Below are positions 1 through 13,500 of a stretch of DNA of 64,000 nucleotides, in pieces; positions within the stretch are counted from its first letter, which is position 1; each line of letters starts with the position of its first letter. A program made the position numbers and the translations under genes. The notes under the pieces are model-generated. The model was not told the DNA's origin and did not search any database. It saw nothing but the letters and a program-made list of their open reading frames with translations. This DNA is from Liolophura sinensis (lineage: Eukaryota; Mollusca; Polyplacophora; Chitonida; Chitonidae), in assembly GCF_032854445.1 (NCBI RefSeq), contig NC_088295.1, positions 14,309,385 through 14,373,384 of the forward strand, read 5' to 3'.

Positions 1-1156
1 TATATATATATATATATATGTTTGTGTGTGTGTTTACAAGCACACGCACAAGCACATGCTTATATCCAGTGCTTGTGATTAGATATGTTCACCTCAATAG
101 TGTTACTTAATTTATTGTAGATACATGTCTGTGTATGTGATGTATGAATAATGTGGTTTTACTGAAATTACAAATGAGCAGTGTGGAATAGAGAAACAGA
201 TAAGCAGTGTTGAGAGTAGGCTAGAGAAATATATGTACTGTAGTAAAGGTGTAGGGTCCATTGAAAGTGAAGCCTGCGAAATGTTCATTGTACATGATAC
301 ATTTTACAACTAGTATGACAGATGTGTCTCTTGTGTAATACAAGAGATTCTTCAACTTTCCTTTGTTCGTTCCCGTATTCGTTGGTAGCTTCTTCATCAA
401 TAGCTTTCTGGATTACTGACATTTACTGAGCATATGCCCTGGTGTACATGTAGATTTATAGGTGGTCTGGTATTTTTCCATGTTTGTAATGTACATGTAC
501 CTTGCGTGGCAGTAGTAGACTAGCCTGATATACAGAGTCATAATAATTAATGCTGTTGTCAAAATGTGACCCTGACTAGTGTTGTTTCATCTGTTGAGTA
601 CTTCATAATATTGGCATAGGTAACCTGGATGTAACATTACGCACAGAACCTGCTGTTTAGATGCAGCCGCTGTTGCCTTGGTTGTTGTTTACTGTTGCAT
701 ATCCCTCATTGTTCACTTCTCAGCTAAAAAGGAGGATAATAGAGAGCTGAAGACCTGTAAGAGGCTAGCCTACAGTAGACATGTTGTAGACAGGTGCTAG
801 TATAGTCTAGATGATTTGTGTGAAGGCACTTGCAGTCTGGACTGCCTGGTATCCTGTCCTGATGATCAGATGATGACGCCTGTGATGAGTGTATGTCCCG
901 GTCAGGTAGGAAAACAGACAGGCAATGTGGGGGGACTAAGGCAGTGAGCTGTGATTGGATGTAGAGTATAGTCCAGAGTGTGATTTCATGTTAGCCACAT
1001 TCTAGATCTGTCTGCACCTGTACGTATTCATGTTCATCAACATCACATGTAGTCATTGAACAGAGGAAATAAAGGTTTGCAGTACTGTAACAAAAAATCA
1101 TGCTTTTATTTCTTTGATGTTTTACTTGAGTATTTGGTATTAAATATTCTTAACTA

Positions 1157-1188
<32 letters not shown>

Positions 1189-2209
1189 ATGTGATTTCTT
1201 GCAGTTAACATGAGAAATTGCATCTTGATTCTGTTTATTTTACCCAAGTTAACAAATGATTGCACTCAAAGTTGATGTGTGATATGGGAAAAAGGTTCAG
1301 GAATGTAGGTTGTAATTTCTAGCCAAAACATGTTAGTGAATGCCATAGAAGTATCTAAGTTCAAGAAGATGTTAAGAAAAAAGACAACACTAGACCAAAA
1401 GTGGCTATATGCATCAATAAATCATCACACAGAAAATTTAATAAGTATAACTTTTCATATTTGTGATGTTGCACAAAACCAAGGTATCGCAGTTCAAAGA
1501 AAGCAAACGCGCATTGTGACCACCCTAAGCACCATCATGTTATCAGTTTTATCCAATGTGGCATGAGTTTGTTCCATATTGTGTTTGTTTCAGCTTAGTT
1601 GACAGGAATCCTGCTTTACCTTTTTACTGGGTATGAATGAGTTTCCAGTTTCTCTAACATGGTGCATCCCATGAATTCCCTAGTAGAATCTGCTTCGTAC
1701 TGTTACTGCACGTCAGAAAAAAATGTCTGGACTGCTTTACAGATCTGTTATAGACCTTATAGATCACTCCTTTTCCCAAACATCAATTATATTATTTGTT
1801 GTCTTTTGTTTGAACATGGGTAACAGGGTCTGTACAAATGCCTAACCCTAGGTATCAGAAATTTCAAGAGTCTCACAAGTTCATGAAGTTTGGGAGAGAC
1901 AAGGTTAGGTTAGGGCTCTCCCAACATCTGATCTGTCAGTTCAGTGGCATCATTAGTTATTACTGCAAAAGCTATGTTAGTTTGCATAAGTCCGCACCTT
2001 ATCTTGCCTAAACCTGCAGGAATTCACAAGACTCCTAAAATGATGATTCACAATGAGCCTTATCTCTCGTAAGACCAGGACCCAGTTGATAGGCTCTGGT
2101 AAGACTATCGGCTAGAGACTGACAACTGATGGAGACTTAGCTGTCAAAATGATAAATTAAGATATATAAACCTATTGAAATGAAACATATGCATTTCTCT
2201 TTAACCAAT

Positions 2210-2300
2210 GGCTCTGCTTGGTTTCCTCCCACCATAAAGCTGGTGAAATATTGTTGAGTAAGGTGTAAAGCACCTACCCAGTAAATAAATAAATATTTAA
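2210..2300 (+). mobile_element. SINE family B tail fragment
   Basis: It contains GGTTTCCTCCCACCATAA, then GTGAAATATTGTTGAGTA, and ends in TAAATAAATAAA, matching the 3' end of family B copies. The head is absent and the copy is diverged. Confidence 0.7.
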
Positions 2301-3194
2301 AAACAGCAGTGAGGTGTGAGGTGTTTGATTGGTCTCTCCAATGCTAATATTAGAAGGCTATAATTCTTTGCTGTGCGACAATCTAGGGTTTCACTGTTAT
2401 ACTTGTCGCATCAAACGACAAACTGATATACTTGTATATAATGTTTTTGTGGAAATCTGTCAGACAGTGGGTTTGCACGTTATCTCAGTGGGCTCATTTA
2501 GATTCTGTGCAGGGTGAAGAGATGCCAGTCTCCATTAACATGGGAAGGAATCTAGTTTGCCTCCTACTTCCTCTGTCACATGAACTAACAGAGGCTAGCA
2601 AATCAATCACTTCTCCACCAAGTACAGTATTATCTGATCGTTGTACATGTTAAAGGCAATTCACATCCTGTTGCCATGGAAACTGCAGCCTATTCCAGTT
2701 CAGCCCAATATTTTGATCAGGCTATAGAATCCAACTGCATGCTTCAAAGACTCTTCACTTTAGCTTTCACATACTAGTATTTACCCCTTGATTAAACGAC
2801 GTCAACAATATGGGTTGCGCACTACAGATGAAAGCTGGCAGTTTGTATGAAAAGGAAAGCGCCTCTAAAAATCGAAGTAGGCATCACTAAATACACCACT
2901 TAAAATTATGCATAAATATACTTTCATTTATTTTTCATTTGATTTTTATTTTTTTTCATTTATTTCATTCATTTGATTTTTGTGAAAAGAGTTAAAGGCG
3001 TTCAAACTTTAGAATTCTAACATGGGTTTTACTGACCATACCATCAGAGTTTAGGAACTCTGACATCACATGAGGTTGCCCAAATCTAATCATGACACTG
3101 AATGTAGGAATAACTCTTATTACCCATGAGTAAAAGATTACTGAAATAATGCTCCAAAAACTTTATGGTGAACATCAGGAAAAAAATGGTGGTA

Positions 3195-3202
3195 TGACGT
3201 CA
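3195..3202. promoter_or_regulatory. CRE palindrome TGACGTCA
   Basis: This is a perfect eight-base cAMP-response element, the CREB/ATF site. It lies 4.2 kb past the stop of the G-alpha-v gene. Chance occurrence cannot be excluded. Confidence 0.2.
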
Positions 3203-4070
3203 GCGTTCCTGGATACCATCAGTATGGCTCATAAAGCCCACCATGGTATTCAAATAGTTTTATAGTTTTCACCACTGAAATCTGAAAAAGATAAATGAAA
3301 GTATTTTTACAGATAGTTTTCAGTTGTCTGTATGATGAACCTTACTTCATAGTTTAGCTTACTTTTACATGTACATGTACCTTGAGGCATATATACAAAA
3401 CCCTGGCTAATTAGTGGCACAATTTTTACCAATCGCTCGTAGTATAAAGCCTTCTTAACTTACAACCAGAATTACTACCTCATACTTCAGATGTTCATAG
3501 TCATGTTTTTTTCTTCCTTTGAATTGTCTCTGTACAGAAAAACAAAATGAATAAGTTTCTCCTATTAACCCTTTGAGCGTACATCTTACAAGTACAGCAC
3601 TTTTATTTCTTAAAAATATGACGAATATTGATATGCATTTCTTTAAATTTATAAAAAAAACTTGAGTCACAAAATGGTCATACTTTTTGAAAAAGTTTAT
3701 GTGAAAAGATCTTGTACATGTACAGTGTACCTCATTCAGGAGACTGGACATGTAGACTACCAGGTATCTACTCCAATTCCTAATCTGCATTGATTGGGTG
3801 GCTAAGTTCAAGGCTAATCATACATCATAATTCCATGAGTCTACACAGAATAATGACATTATAATATGCATGAATAAACATCTTGCAAAAATACAAAAAA
3901 TGAGTAAAAAATTAAAAAGAGTAAAGACTAAAAAATGCTGTCCTTACCAGTAATGTGCTTATAATCAGTGCACATTTGGTATTTAGAAGATAAGGTCATG
4001 AAGATATGTTGCACCTGTATACAATCAGTAAAAACTTAACAATAAACATACTTGGTTTCATTTTAGTGTA

Positions 4071-4418
4071 CCAGCCCGCATAGTATAGTTGGTAGAGCGT
4101 CTGCTTCCGGAGCGGTAGATCCAGGATCAATCCTTGGTCGAGTCTAAGACTTTTATAAGAGGAAATTGTAACTTCCTCGCTTGGTGTTCAGCATGAACGG
4201 GATAGTGCAACGACTGGTTGACCCATATCAGTATAATAATATAAGGCTCGGGAGGGGCGGCTTACATGCCTTCGGTTAGTCGTCTCAGTGAAGCAGCACT
4301 AGATAAAAGAGCGGTGGAAATCCGTCCTGCGACAAGGAGGCACATTACATACACCATAATGATTAATTCGACATATGACTGAAAAATTGAGTATGACGTT
4401 AAACCCCAAGCACTCACG
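4071..4418 (+). mobile_element. SINE family A, longest copy, with perfect 12-bp target-site duplication
   Basis: The copy is flanked on both sides by CATTTTAGTGTA (4059-4070 and 4419-4430), which fixes its ends exactly. The first 75 bases look tRNA-derived, with the A-box-like TAGTTGGTAGAGCG and a decayed B box near GGATCAATCC. The body carries AACTTCCTCGCTTGG, GCTCGGGAGGGGCGG and AAATCCGTCCTGCGACAAGG. The tail is GAAAAATTGAGTATGACGTT followed by AAACCCCAAGCACTCACG. The perfect duplication suggests a fairly recent insertion. Confidence 0.93.
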
Positions 4419-4430
4419 CATTTTAGTGTA

Positions 4431-6651
4431 GTATTTTATTATAGTTTCAATGTAATCTTCTTTACAGTTAAATGAACAGAAAATAACTTTACATAGCTTG
4501 TATATACTTAACAGCTTTGTTAACAGGACTATCCGAACACCATAATACACATCTGATTAGATCAGAGCAGACTGGATGAAAATCATGTCTGCAAATGTCC
4601 AATGTCTGCACTATTGTGGTGAAAACACATGGAAATTTGGACTTTTAGATTTTTGGTAAAGAGAATGGAGATTAAAGGACACATGAAAAAATACTATATA
4701 ATGAAGAGTGTGGTGTTAAGGAGAATAAAGAATGTAGCCCAGTTGCGGCTCTCTTCCTAACAAAGTTGTTTTGACAGCTGTCTTCGTTGACGTCACCACA
4801 GTGGGCTACTTAATACCAGACTGAACACTGGAGTCTTAGAAAACCTGAAGTTTAAAGCCAATTTTACGCCCCAAGAAGAAAGCTACGACGCTGTTTTATG
4901 CTTTTGTACTATATGTTGGACCATGTCACACAATCCATATTACGATAGAACCAAGCATATCATATAACCTTTAACATGTACTTTCATGTCGAGAGCTTGG
5001 CAAGAGATTTGTATGGGCTAACATGGACAGACTAATACACATGGGGCAATGACCAAGCAACAAAATGAACTGAATACCTAGTTGCTTGCACAGTTGTCAG
5101 GAATAAATTAATGATGTATTGCACCATTATAGCTTGATTTGACACTTCCGAATTCAAAAGTACAAACAATGATCTCATATCTGTAGAATGGTTATCGTTT
5201 GTCACTATCAAAGTCATATCTTCAAACAAAGGTTTACCTCAAACATGAGGCCAAAATGAATGTTTTTCTCTCAGCAGTGCCAGTATCTAAGCAGAAGTAC
5301 TTTGACAGGTTTTCCAACCTTAACAGTAGATTGATCAATGATCATGCAAATATATCAAGATTTAATAAGGATAAAGAAAAAAGTTTCACAAAATATATCA
5401 TGTGAATTTTAGCTTAACAAAAACATGCAGCGATAAACTGTTCAATGCTGTGAATGGTCCTATTTCAGGATACCCTGGATTTACTTCCCATTATAAGAGC
5501 AACTCAGAGTCATATAAGATCACACAGGTCATATATGATCACACATGTAACATGAACAATACTTCAACATTTTCCTTATACAGAATGATTCCAAAATGTG
5601 TTCGCTGAATTTGAATATGAAATATCAGACTGTTGCCCAATCTCTGACAAATGGAAATATTTATGTAAATTGTGTTACAAATAAACGAGATCAATAACCA
5701 GGATTACTACTTGAAGTGTATGGACGGACTTGATATGATACATGTTTATCAAAATGATAATGTACTTCTGATACAAAGTACGTATTATTATGTACACATG
5801 GTGTTCATGAAGCAAGGTAAATTAATAATACCTAATGATTATTTTTACATGCCATACAATTTAGGCAACAATGTATTCCATTATCAAAAATATGTGAACA
5901 CAAGCTCTCTTTTGGACCCTGGAGATAAACTGTAGCATAGTAACAGTGATTTTAAGCAAAGAGGAATGAAAATGTACAAATGTACAAAAGTAGATAAGGT
6001 ATAAAGTCGCGCAATAAAACAAGGATGTGACGATATACAGTCATAACAGAAAAGGTATGTTCTAGACATGAGATTCTGTAAAAGCGTGATACAATAACAT
6101 TTGAATGATTGTAAAGTATGGTTCTCCAATAGCACCAAAATGTGACAGCACTATCAGAAAAAAACTTTCAAACTTAGGAATCAGCAACTGCTGACAACTA
6201 AAAGGGTAATATTTGATCCCCTACCTCCATCAACCCCACCCACCCCAAGAAAAGAAATCACGTAAAAATAGCAATTCACAAAATACAGATTAGGCTTGCC
6301 TGTTTTTGCCAATTTATGTTTTTACATTAATGTCATTCACCTACACATTACTGAATTTCTATCCAAAATACAGACGTCACAATAAAATGTATAAGACTTA
6401 CTTCTACCAATACAATACCAACAAAAGATAAAATCTCATCTGCAATGAAGCACCCTCAGGTCTTATTTAAATAGCAAACCAGTATTCACTGTAATATCCA
6501 GTTCATATCAGGTAAAAAAAAAAGAAAAAAAAAGGAGATTAAACTTGGACAGAAGCTTTGAGAAACATCCTAGTTACATATTCCAAAACTTCATCAAAAA
6601 ACGTTGGCTCAACAAAATAATGATTGCCTAAAGTCATAAATTAATAGAGAC
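4431..6651. other. intergenic AT-rich region
   Basis: I see no gene here. The short ORFs have no recognisable domains and are rich in Asn, Tyr, Ile and Lys, as expected from AT-rich non-coding DNA. A second perfect CRE palindrome TGACGTCA lies at 4788-4795. Confidence 0.6.
4788..4795. promoter_or_regulatory. CRE palindrome TGACGTCA
   Basis: This is a perfect CREB/ATF palindrome in the context CGTTGACGTCACCA, about 1.6 kb from the copy at 3195-3202. Function is not shown. Confidence 0.2.
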
Positions 6652-7374
6652 TTTATTGCTATGGCATTTGAAAAAAGAAACAGCCCAGATTGTATTAAAG
6701 GAGCACAATTCTTGCACTTATTTACAACCTCTAACACACTAACAATATCTAATATATAAAGTACAAAAATATCCAGAAAATAATTACACAGCTTTACACA
6801 AATATGATTTCAGCAATAGCAAGCTGGACACAATACGCTACAATTCAACAAACTTTCCATCTTCATTTGTTTGTAACATTTGGAGGTGAGTTTAGCTTTT
6901 TCTTTGATCATTCATTTTAGGCCAATTACCTGTGAACGAATAACACTATGCTGTCCACAGTATAAACATATACTTCACAGATCCATAAATCAGTTTATTA
7001 ATGAGGCTTTCCAACATACTGACTTCAGGTTGCCATTGAACTACATTAATGTGAATGTTTTGAGTGAATGAGTATTAATGTGAATGAAGTAAGAATGTTG
7101 CATATGACCACACTGATCCATTTTGCGCAAGGAAATGGAACATGCTAATGGGGTTGATCAGATTATGGATGTGAAGGATTCCTGGTCAATATTGTGTGAT
7201 GACACAGTTGATCACGTCACACAAATCACATTACTTTGTCACATGTGTAACACAAATCACATTACTTTGTCACATGTGTAACACAAATCACATTACTTTG
7301 TCACACGTCATACAAAGCACACTGCTTTGTCTCACCTGTCACACACATCACATTACTTTGTTTCGTCAAACAGC
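6652..7374 (-). other. probable 3' UTR of the G-alpha-v gene, candidate poly(A) signals
   Basis: On the minus strand, AATAAA occurs at 6994-6999 and again at 6652-6657, about 380 and 720 bases past the stop. Either could end the transcript. The first 170 bases hold a 31-bp tandem repeat, listed separately. The extent is an inference from signal spacing only. Confidence 0.4.
7214..7366. repeat. 31-bp tandem repeat, five copies, in the G-alpha-v 3' UTR
   Basis: The core ATTACTTTG recurs at 7230, 7261, 7292 and 7353, with a CTGCTTTG variant at 7322, giving periods of 31, 31, 30 and 31. The clearest units carry the near-palindrome GTCACATGTGTAAC. The array ends about ten bases from the stop codon. 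Confidence 0.9.
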
Positions 7375-7565
7375 TCACATTAATGCCGATGATTTGAGGT
7401 TTTCCCGTACTATGGAATGCATGACAACCTGGAATACCACCTGTATATTACTGGTGTCCGTGGCTGTAGTGAAATGAGGGTAGATCACTTTGGAAGGGTT
7501 GTTGTTCTGCATCATAAACAGATGCTGGATGTAGCGGGCAGCTGCATCCACGTCACTGTCAGGAC
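7375..7565 (-). CDS. gnav: G-alpha-v coding exon 8 (terminal)
   Basis: This exon encodes the end of Gly297, residues 298-359 and TGA. It carries TATDTS and the alpha-5 helix [16 protein letters not shown], ending SSALM. This helix and its last residues set receptor selectivity. The acceptor is TTTCCAG|GT. Confidence 0.95.
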
Positions 7566-10500
7566 CTGGAAAACAAACAGAACACAGATGTAATCATACA
7601 TGTACCACACATCTGACAATGCCCCATGTTTTGGACTTGAGTCATTTATCATTCCTGAACTTACATCTTCAATTAACTGTTAATTTTCATATTTGTCAAG
7701 AAAGTCTACAACAACTTTAAGTATTACTGACAAAAAATCATGAAGCAACCACTTCAGCATAATAAACTGTTTTGAAGTTAAATGTGACCTAAGTCTACAG
7801 ATAGCTTTATGTTCCTGGGTCCTCGCCCTAAGGGGACATCTTCCTGACTTGAGCACAACACTACCAAGCTTTGTAACAAGTCTCTTGTTATTTTCTGTTA
7901 GGCACAACACTATCTATGTACCTAGGTTTGTCAAGGAGTAAGGTATATGTAATACAATAGTACTACAATGAATTCTTTAATATGTGATCGTTATTCTGGT
8001 GGGATGCTAGGCAACAGGCGGCAGTCCGAGCAGGATCTTCTTTCCTTTCCAACAGCAGCTCTTCAAACTAATTTGTTTCAATGTTATACTGCTAGCAGTA
8101 CATTCTTCAACATATTCCATCTATTAAGACAATAACACAACCAGGTCCACATAACTGATCCAAGCTGTTCTTACCTGGATAGTCCTGGAAATATTTCCGT
8201 AATGGTCGTTTGGAATGAAGGATTTTATCCCGAAATAAATCCACTTTGTTCAAAAACAATATCTGAAAAGTCAACCATAGAGGGGGTGAGAGTCATGTAC
8301 ATAATAACAAAATGGACTGATACAAATCAAAGGTTTTGAGAAACTCAACTGTAAGCCAAATATTACATGAATTCTAATGTAACATTTTTGTTCTTTCGAA
8401 ACATTAAGGATAAAACACGCCATCAATTCTAAAAGACAGAAAATCGATGAACAACTTACAAAACACGTTTCTGTAAAAAACCTGTTGTTGCAGATTGACC
8501 TGAACAATTTAAGACTCTCCTCAAGTCGATTCTGAAACAGAGGAGAAAATTGTAGAGGATTATAAACAAATTCTTGCACTAAATCAGTTTTTCACAGATC
8601 TTCTCATAGCAATAACATTAATTACATTTGCTCAAAAAATTGTTAACAGTGACATTTCCACACAAATGTCTTAAAATACTTTCATCCACCTTACAAGTTT
8701 GAGACTGAGTATGTTCAGCAGGTACTTCATCTTAGTTAGTAAGGCAAATGTATGATTGACTGAGTATTTTAGTAAATTTATGTACAGAGCTTACCACTCT
8801 GGGGTCTTCATACAGTGACATATCGTAGGAACTAAGTGACACCACAAACAGTATGGCTCGCACATCATCAAAACACTGAATCCACTTCCGTCTCTCAGAT
8901 CTTTGGCCTCCAACATCAAACATTCGGAATAGCACTGTGTTAATTTTGAAGCAAGTTTCTATGATCCCTGTTGTTCGCACTCTTGCTCTTAATACGTCAG
9001 TCGCAGTGGGAACAAACTTGGGTGAGCACAGCCTGTCCATGTTCTCAAAATAACTGCAAAATAAAGAAAATGTTTATTTGAATATTTCTTTAAATGTAAC
9101 AGAAACATGTGATAGCTTGTGGATGACATTCTCCATTCAAAGTATGCAATTTTACAGCTATTATTTCAGTATTAAATGTGAATCTGGACCTAGAGGCTTC
9201 TCATTAAGTTCTCTCATCACTCGCTTATTTACTTGTATAACATTCAAGTGAAAAATACCTACAGGCAAGAAAGAATTGTGAAAAAAACACAAAAATAATC
9301 TACCCTTATTCTTCAACCTGTTCACTCATATCTAGTACCTTGTTTTTTTTTTTTGTTTTTTTTTTGAGAAAAAAAAAACTACACTGGTTTGATTGACCAA
9401 CGTCAGGACTTTAACAATGTCCCTACATAAACCCCAAGTATACACAACACAAGGTTGAGGAGATAAGGTAAATCTTATGCAATAGACATACAGATACTCA
9501 CTATATGGCAGAGTCATTAAGTTCATATTCGTAACCTAGGGATACAGATTTTCTGACTCCCCTGTCCTGCCATAGCGACTTGAGTGCTTGAGCCACCTCA
9601 AAGAACACAACATGATTGGAGTCAAAACAACAGTTACAGGTGAGGATCCTCTGGGCATACACCTACAACAACAACACATACTGAGAAAGACTTCATTATA
9701 TCCTACTACAAACAGAAAATCTACTGTACTAAAATATTACTTTTATTGCTCAGACAACAACAGAATATTTACCTACAAGTACCCTCTAAAGAAGCCTTAA
9801 GCCGTCTTTCTAAGATGAACAGAACTCTCAAAACCTGGCAAACATACATGTAGTAACTCAGTCATGGTCTAAATGTCAGGCAAAATACAGTAATAGCATT
9901 CTGCACAATTTAATTAGTCTCAATGTCACAAAAAAATCCATTTCTTAAGATCAACTGTTTCAGTGTCCGTACTGAATACCGAAATGCCAACTTAATCATT
10001 GTATTTCACAGCAGCATTAATATCTTCGTAGCTATAATCAAGTCTGCCACCATCAATAAAGCCTTACATTTGTGAGTATTTGTTTATCAAACCACCTTCA
10101 AAATAAATAGGTCAAAAATTCTACAGCCTCATGTTTGGAAAACAGACACACACCACTAATGAATACGCCTATTCTGATTTATATTTATTATGTCTGTCAT
10201 CCCAAACAAACAGAGGTTGTGAGTAATGGGCTACATCATGAAGGCTTATCCTTGTTATCCACATAAATATACACTCCTTAAATCTTACTTTCTTATTTCA
10301 AACGAGTCTAAGAAAATATAACTAGCCACTCCTACTATTAAATGTGGCAACTATTTACCTTGTTTTTTTGATTTTCCAAGTTGATCCTGAGCAAACCCAT
10401 GCCTGTCAGCACAAACTTCATGGAACTGAGTAAATTATCCAACACAGCTGGCTGTGGAAAACAGAGAAAGATTCATCCACGTTTACCAGTGTAACAACAT

Positions 10501-13500
10501 TCATACATGTACTTTTACGACGTGTCACAGTTTTATTAATTTCCTTTAGAATAATTTACAAACAGAAAAAAAAAAGATGTAACACATGTAACACACTATA
10601 CCAGACCAAAAACATGTGACAACACTGGTGCTGGACTCCATTCTAATGTAAATGTGTGACCAGTACACAACACCAACAAACATGAGACAACACTGGTGCT
10701 GGACTCCATTCTGAAGTACATGTGTGACCAGTACACATCACCAGAACAGCAAATGTGTGACAATACTGGGGCTGAACTCCATTCTGAAGTACATGTGTGA
10801 CCAGTACACAACACCAGAACAGCAAATGTGTGACAACACTGGTGCTGAACTCCATTTTGAAGTACATGTGTGACCAGTATACGAAACCAGAACAGCAAAT
10901 GTGTGAAAACACTGGTGCTGAACTCCATTTTGAAGTACATGTGTGACCAGTATATGAAACCAGAACAGCAAATGTGTGACAACACTGGTGCTGGACTCCA
11001 TTCTGAAGTACATGTGTGACCAGTACACAACACCAGAACAGCAAATGTGTGACATTACTGGTGCTGGACTTCATTCTCAAGTACATGTGTGACCAGTACA
11101 AAACACCAAAACAGCAAATGTGTGACCATACTGGTGCTGGACTCCATTCTGAAGTACATGTGTGACTAGTACACAACACCGAACAGTAAATGTGTGACAA
11201 TACTGGTGCTGGATTCCATTCTGAAGTACATGTGTGACCAGTACACAACACCAGACCAACAAACATGTGACAACACTGGTGCTGGACTCCACTCTGATGT
11301 AAATGTGTGACCAATACACAACCCAACAAACATGTGACAACACTGGTACTTGACTCCATTCTAATGTAAATGTGTGACCAGTACAAAACACCAGAACAGC
11401 AAAAGTGTGACAACACTGGTGCTGGACTCCATTCTAATGTAAATGTGTGACAAGTACACAACACCAGAACAGCAAAAGTGTGACAACACTGGTGCTGGAC
11501 TCCATTCTGAAGTACATGTTTGACCAGCACACAACACCAGACCAACAAACATGTGACAATACTGGTGCTGGAATCCATTCTGAAGTACATGTGTGACCAG
11601 TACACAACACCAGACCAACAAACATGTTAATACTGGCGCTGGACTCAACTCTGATGTACATGTGTGACCAATACACAACACCAACAAACATGTAACAATA
11701 CTCGTGCTGGAATCCATTCTGATGTAAATGCGTGACCAGTACACTAATGTCCAATGGTGCTGGGCTCCATTCTGATGTACATATGTGACCAGTACACAAC
11801 ACCAACAAACATGTGGCAACACTTGTGCTGGGCTCCATTCTGATGTACATATGTGACCAGTACACAACACCAACAAACATGTGGCAACACTTGTGCTGGG
11901 CTCCATTCTGACGTACCCTTGTGACCAGTACACAACACCAGACCAACAAATATGTGCCAGGTGGTGATGGAATGCACATGGGTGACTTGTGTCAAGTTTA
12001 CATGTAGACATAAGTTCAATTTTGCTGCCTTAAAACAGGTCAGAACTGTACCTTGAAAGACAGGAGTTCCTCATGGGAGAAGCCATCACTGTGTATGATC
12101 TTCATCTGTTTGACCAGAGTGCTCTTCCCACTCTCACCCGCCCCTGGTAATTGAAAAGAGAAACAAAGAAAATGAAAGGCTAATGAGTCACTGATAATGG
12201 TTGCTTTAGTCTTTAAAATAATAAATAAAATTATCATCTGGCCATAGCTGGACAACCATCAAGATACTTATTTCACATGCAGGCACTACCTGTCGCATAT
12301 CAATCCTTTCATATACACATAGAAATTTGACGGCAGGTAATACTCATTTTTATGAAACATTGTCAGTTTTTAAATAATTACCCAAACAGACAAATCATCA
12401 TATCCTCATAGTTTCTGTAGGAGATAACCTCATGATAGAAATGCTATGAGCTTGATGGAGAAATTTAGACTTAAGCACTAAACTTTTCAATTTGGGCATT
12501 TTTTTTTTCTGTTTTTTTTTACAATGGTTCAATATTCAAAAAGACTGATTAAAGAATGCATACATGTAACTGTTTGTCTAATGTCTGCTAAAATTTTTTT
12601 CACCAGATTCCACTTATAATTATTTTTTTCAGCGTGGTAATGTGCATGTAACTTATTATTATTACTGAACACATTAAGCGAGAATCAGCCTTCACACACT
12701 TGTCAACTACCAACATGACTAGGTGATTATAGGGACAGGTACCTGTATAGTGCATAATTTGTATATACATGTACAGACACAGTAAAGCCGGATCCTAGGT
12801 AAATACCCTACGCCCATCGTGGCTCCCTACTGCCAACCTGACACAACCGTTCACCTATGGTAGGACCAGCATGGTATCATCATGGGAGTATCATTCGGCC
12901 AGCCTGATCAGAATTAGCCAGTGTTCATGCTGTGTTTTACAAAGTCATTTACAGCAAATCAGTCATGTATTCCTGTATTGGCAAGAAGTATTTTTTCCTG
13001 CTTGAAAATTCGAGTCTATAGCATACAGTAGGTGTTTGTAGCATACCACTTTCCTGATAGAAGCAAGCATACACCAGACAAAAATATATTATACAATGTA
13101 GATTTTAAACTTGCCACTGGTAGGATTGGGAACATAGTTGAATGATACTGTGATGTCATCATTAGCTTGTGTACATAGTCTGCAGAAATCTACAAAGATA
13201 CATTGTTGTAGGGTTTTCACTGCTGACTTGGTACAGGGTACATAGATAGAAATCGAAACATGATGTAGGCCTATTCTGGAGGCATACACACTCAAGGATT
13301 TTAATACTGTGTCAAATCTGATAATGCTGATATGGATATAGAACTTCACAGTATATGTACAAATTCGTTAATATATGTAGAGCGCATGGTTGTTGTAGCA
13401 AACAGCGCAATTATATGTAAAAGTTTTACAGTGAACTCATACAGTGATCTTATTCCCATGATGGCACTATGATATGCACGTCCTGTTTAGATCCTTTACC

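Larger units (their letters stand above)
1..4058. other. non-coding region, possibly including a 3' UTR
   Basis: The window opens in a (TA)n tract. No ORF here looks like protein. AATAAA at 1068-1073 could end a plus-strand transcript entering from the left, but nothing else supports that. An (AT)n run lies at 1161-1189, a SINE tail at 2210-2300 and a perfect CRE palindrome at 3195-3202. The rest is unremarkable AT-rich sequence. Confidence 0.5.

Noticed and set aside
1330-1566. A 78-codon plus-strand ORF
   Set aside because: Composition fits AT-rich non-coding DNA; there are no domains or splice partners.
10597-11985. Regularly spaced repeats resembling a CRISPR array
   Set aside because: The whole unit repeats with no unique spacers, and the setting is a eukaryotic intron. 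It is a minisatellite.
10596-12019. Long overlapping minus-strand ORFs (up to 320 codons) with a repeated WSHMY-type peptide
   Set aside because: They are translations of the 73-bp minisatellite in three frames inside an intron. The unit is not a multiple of three, and the peptides have no domain.
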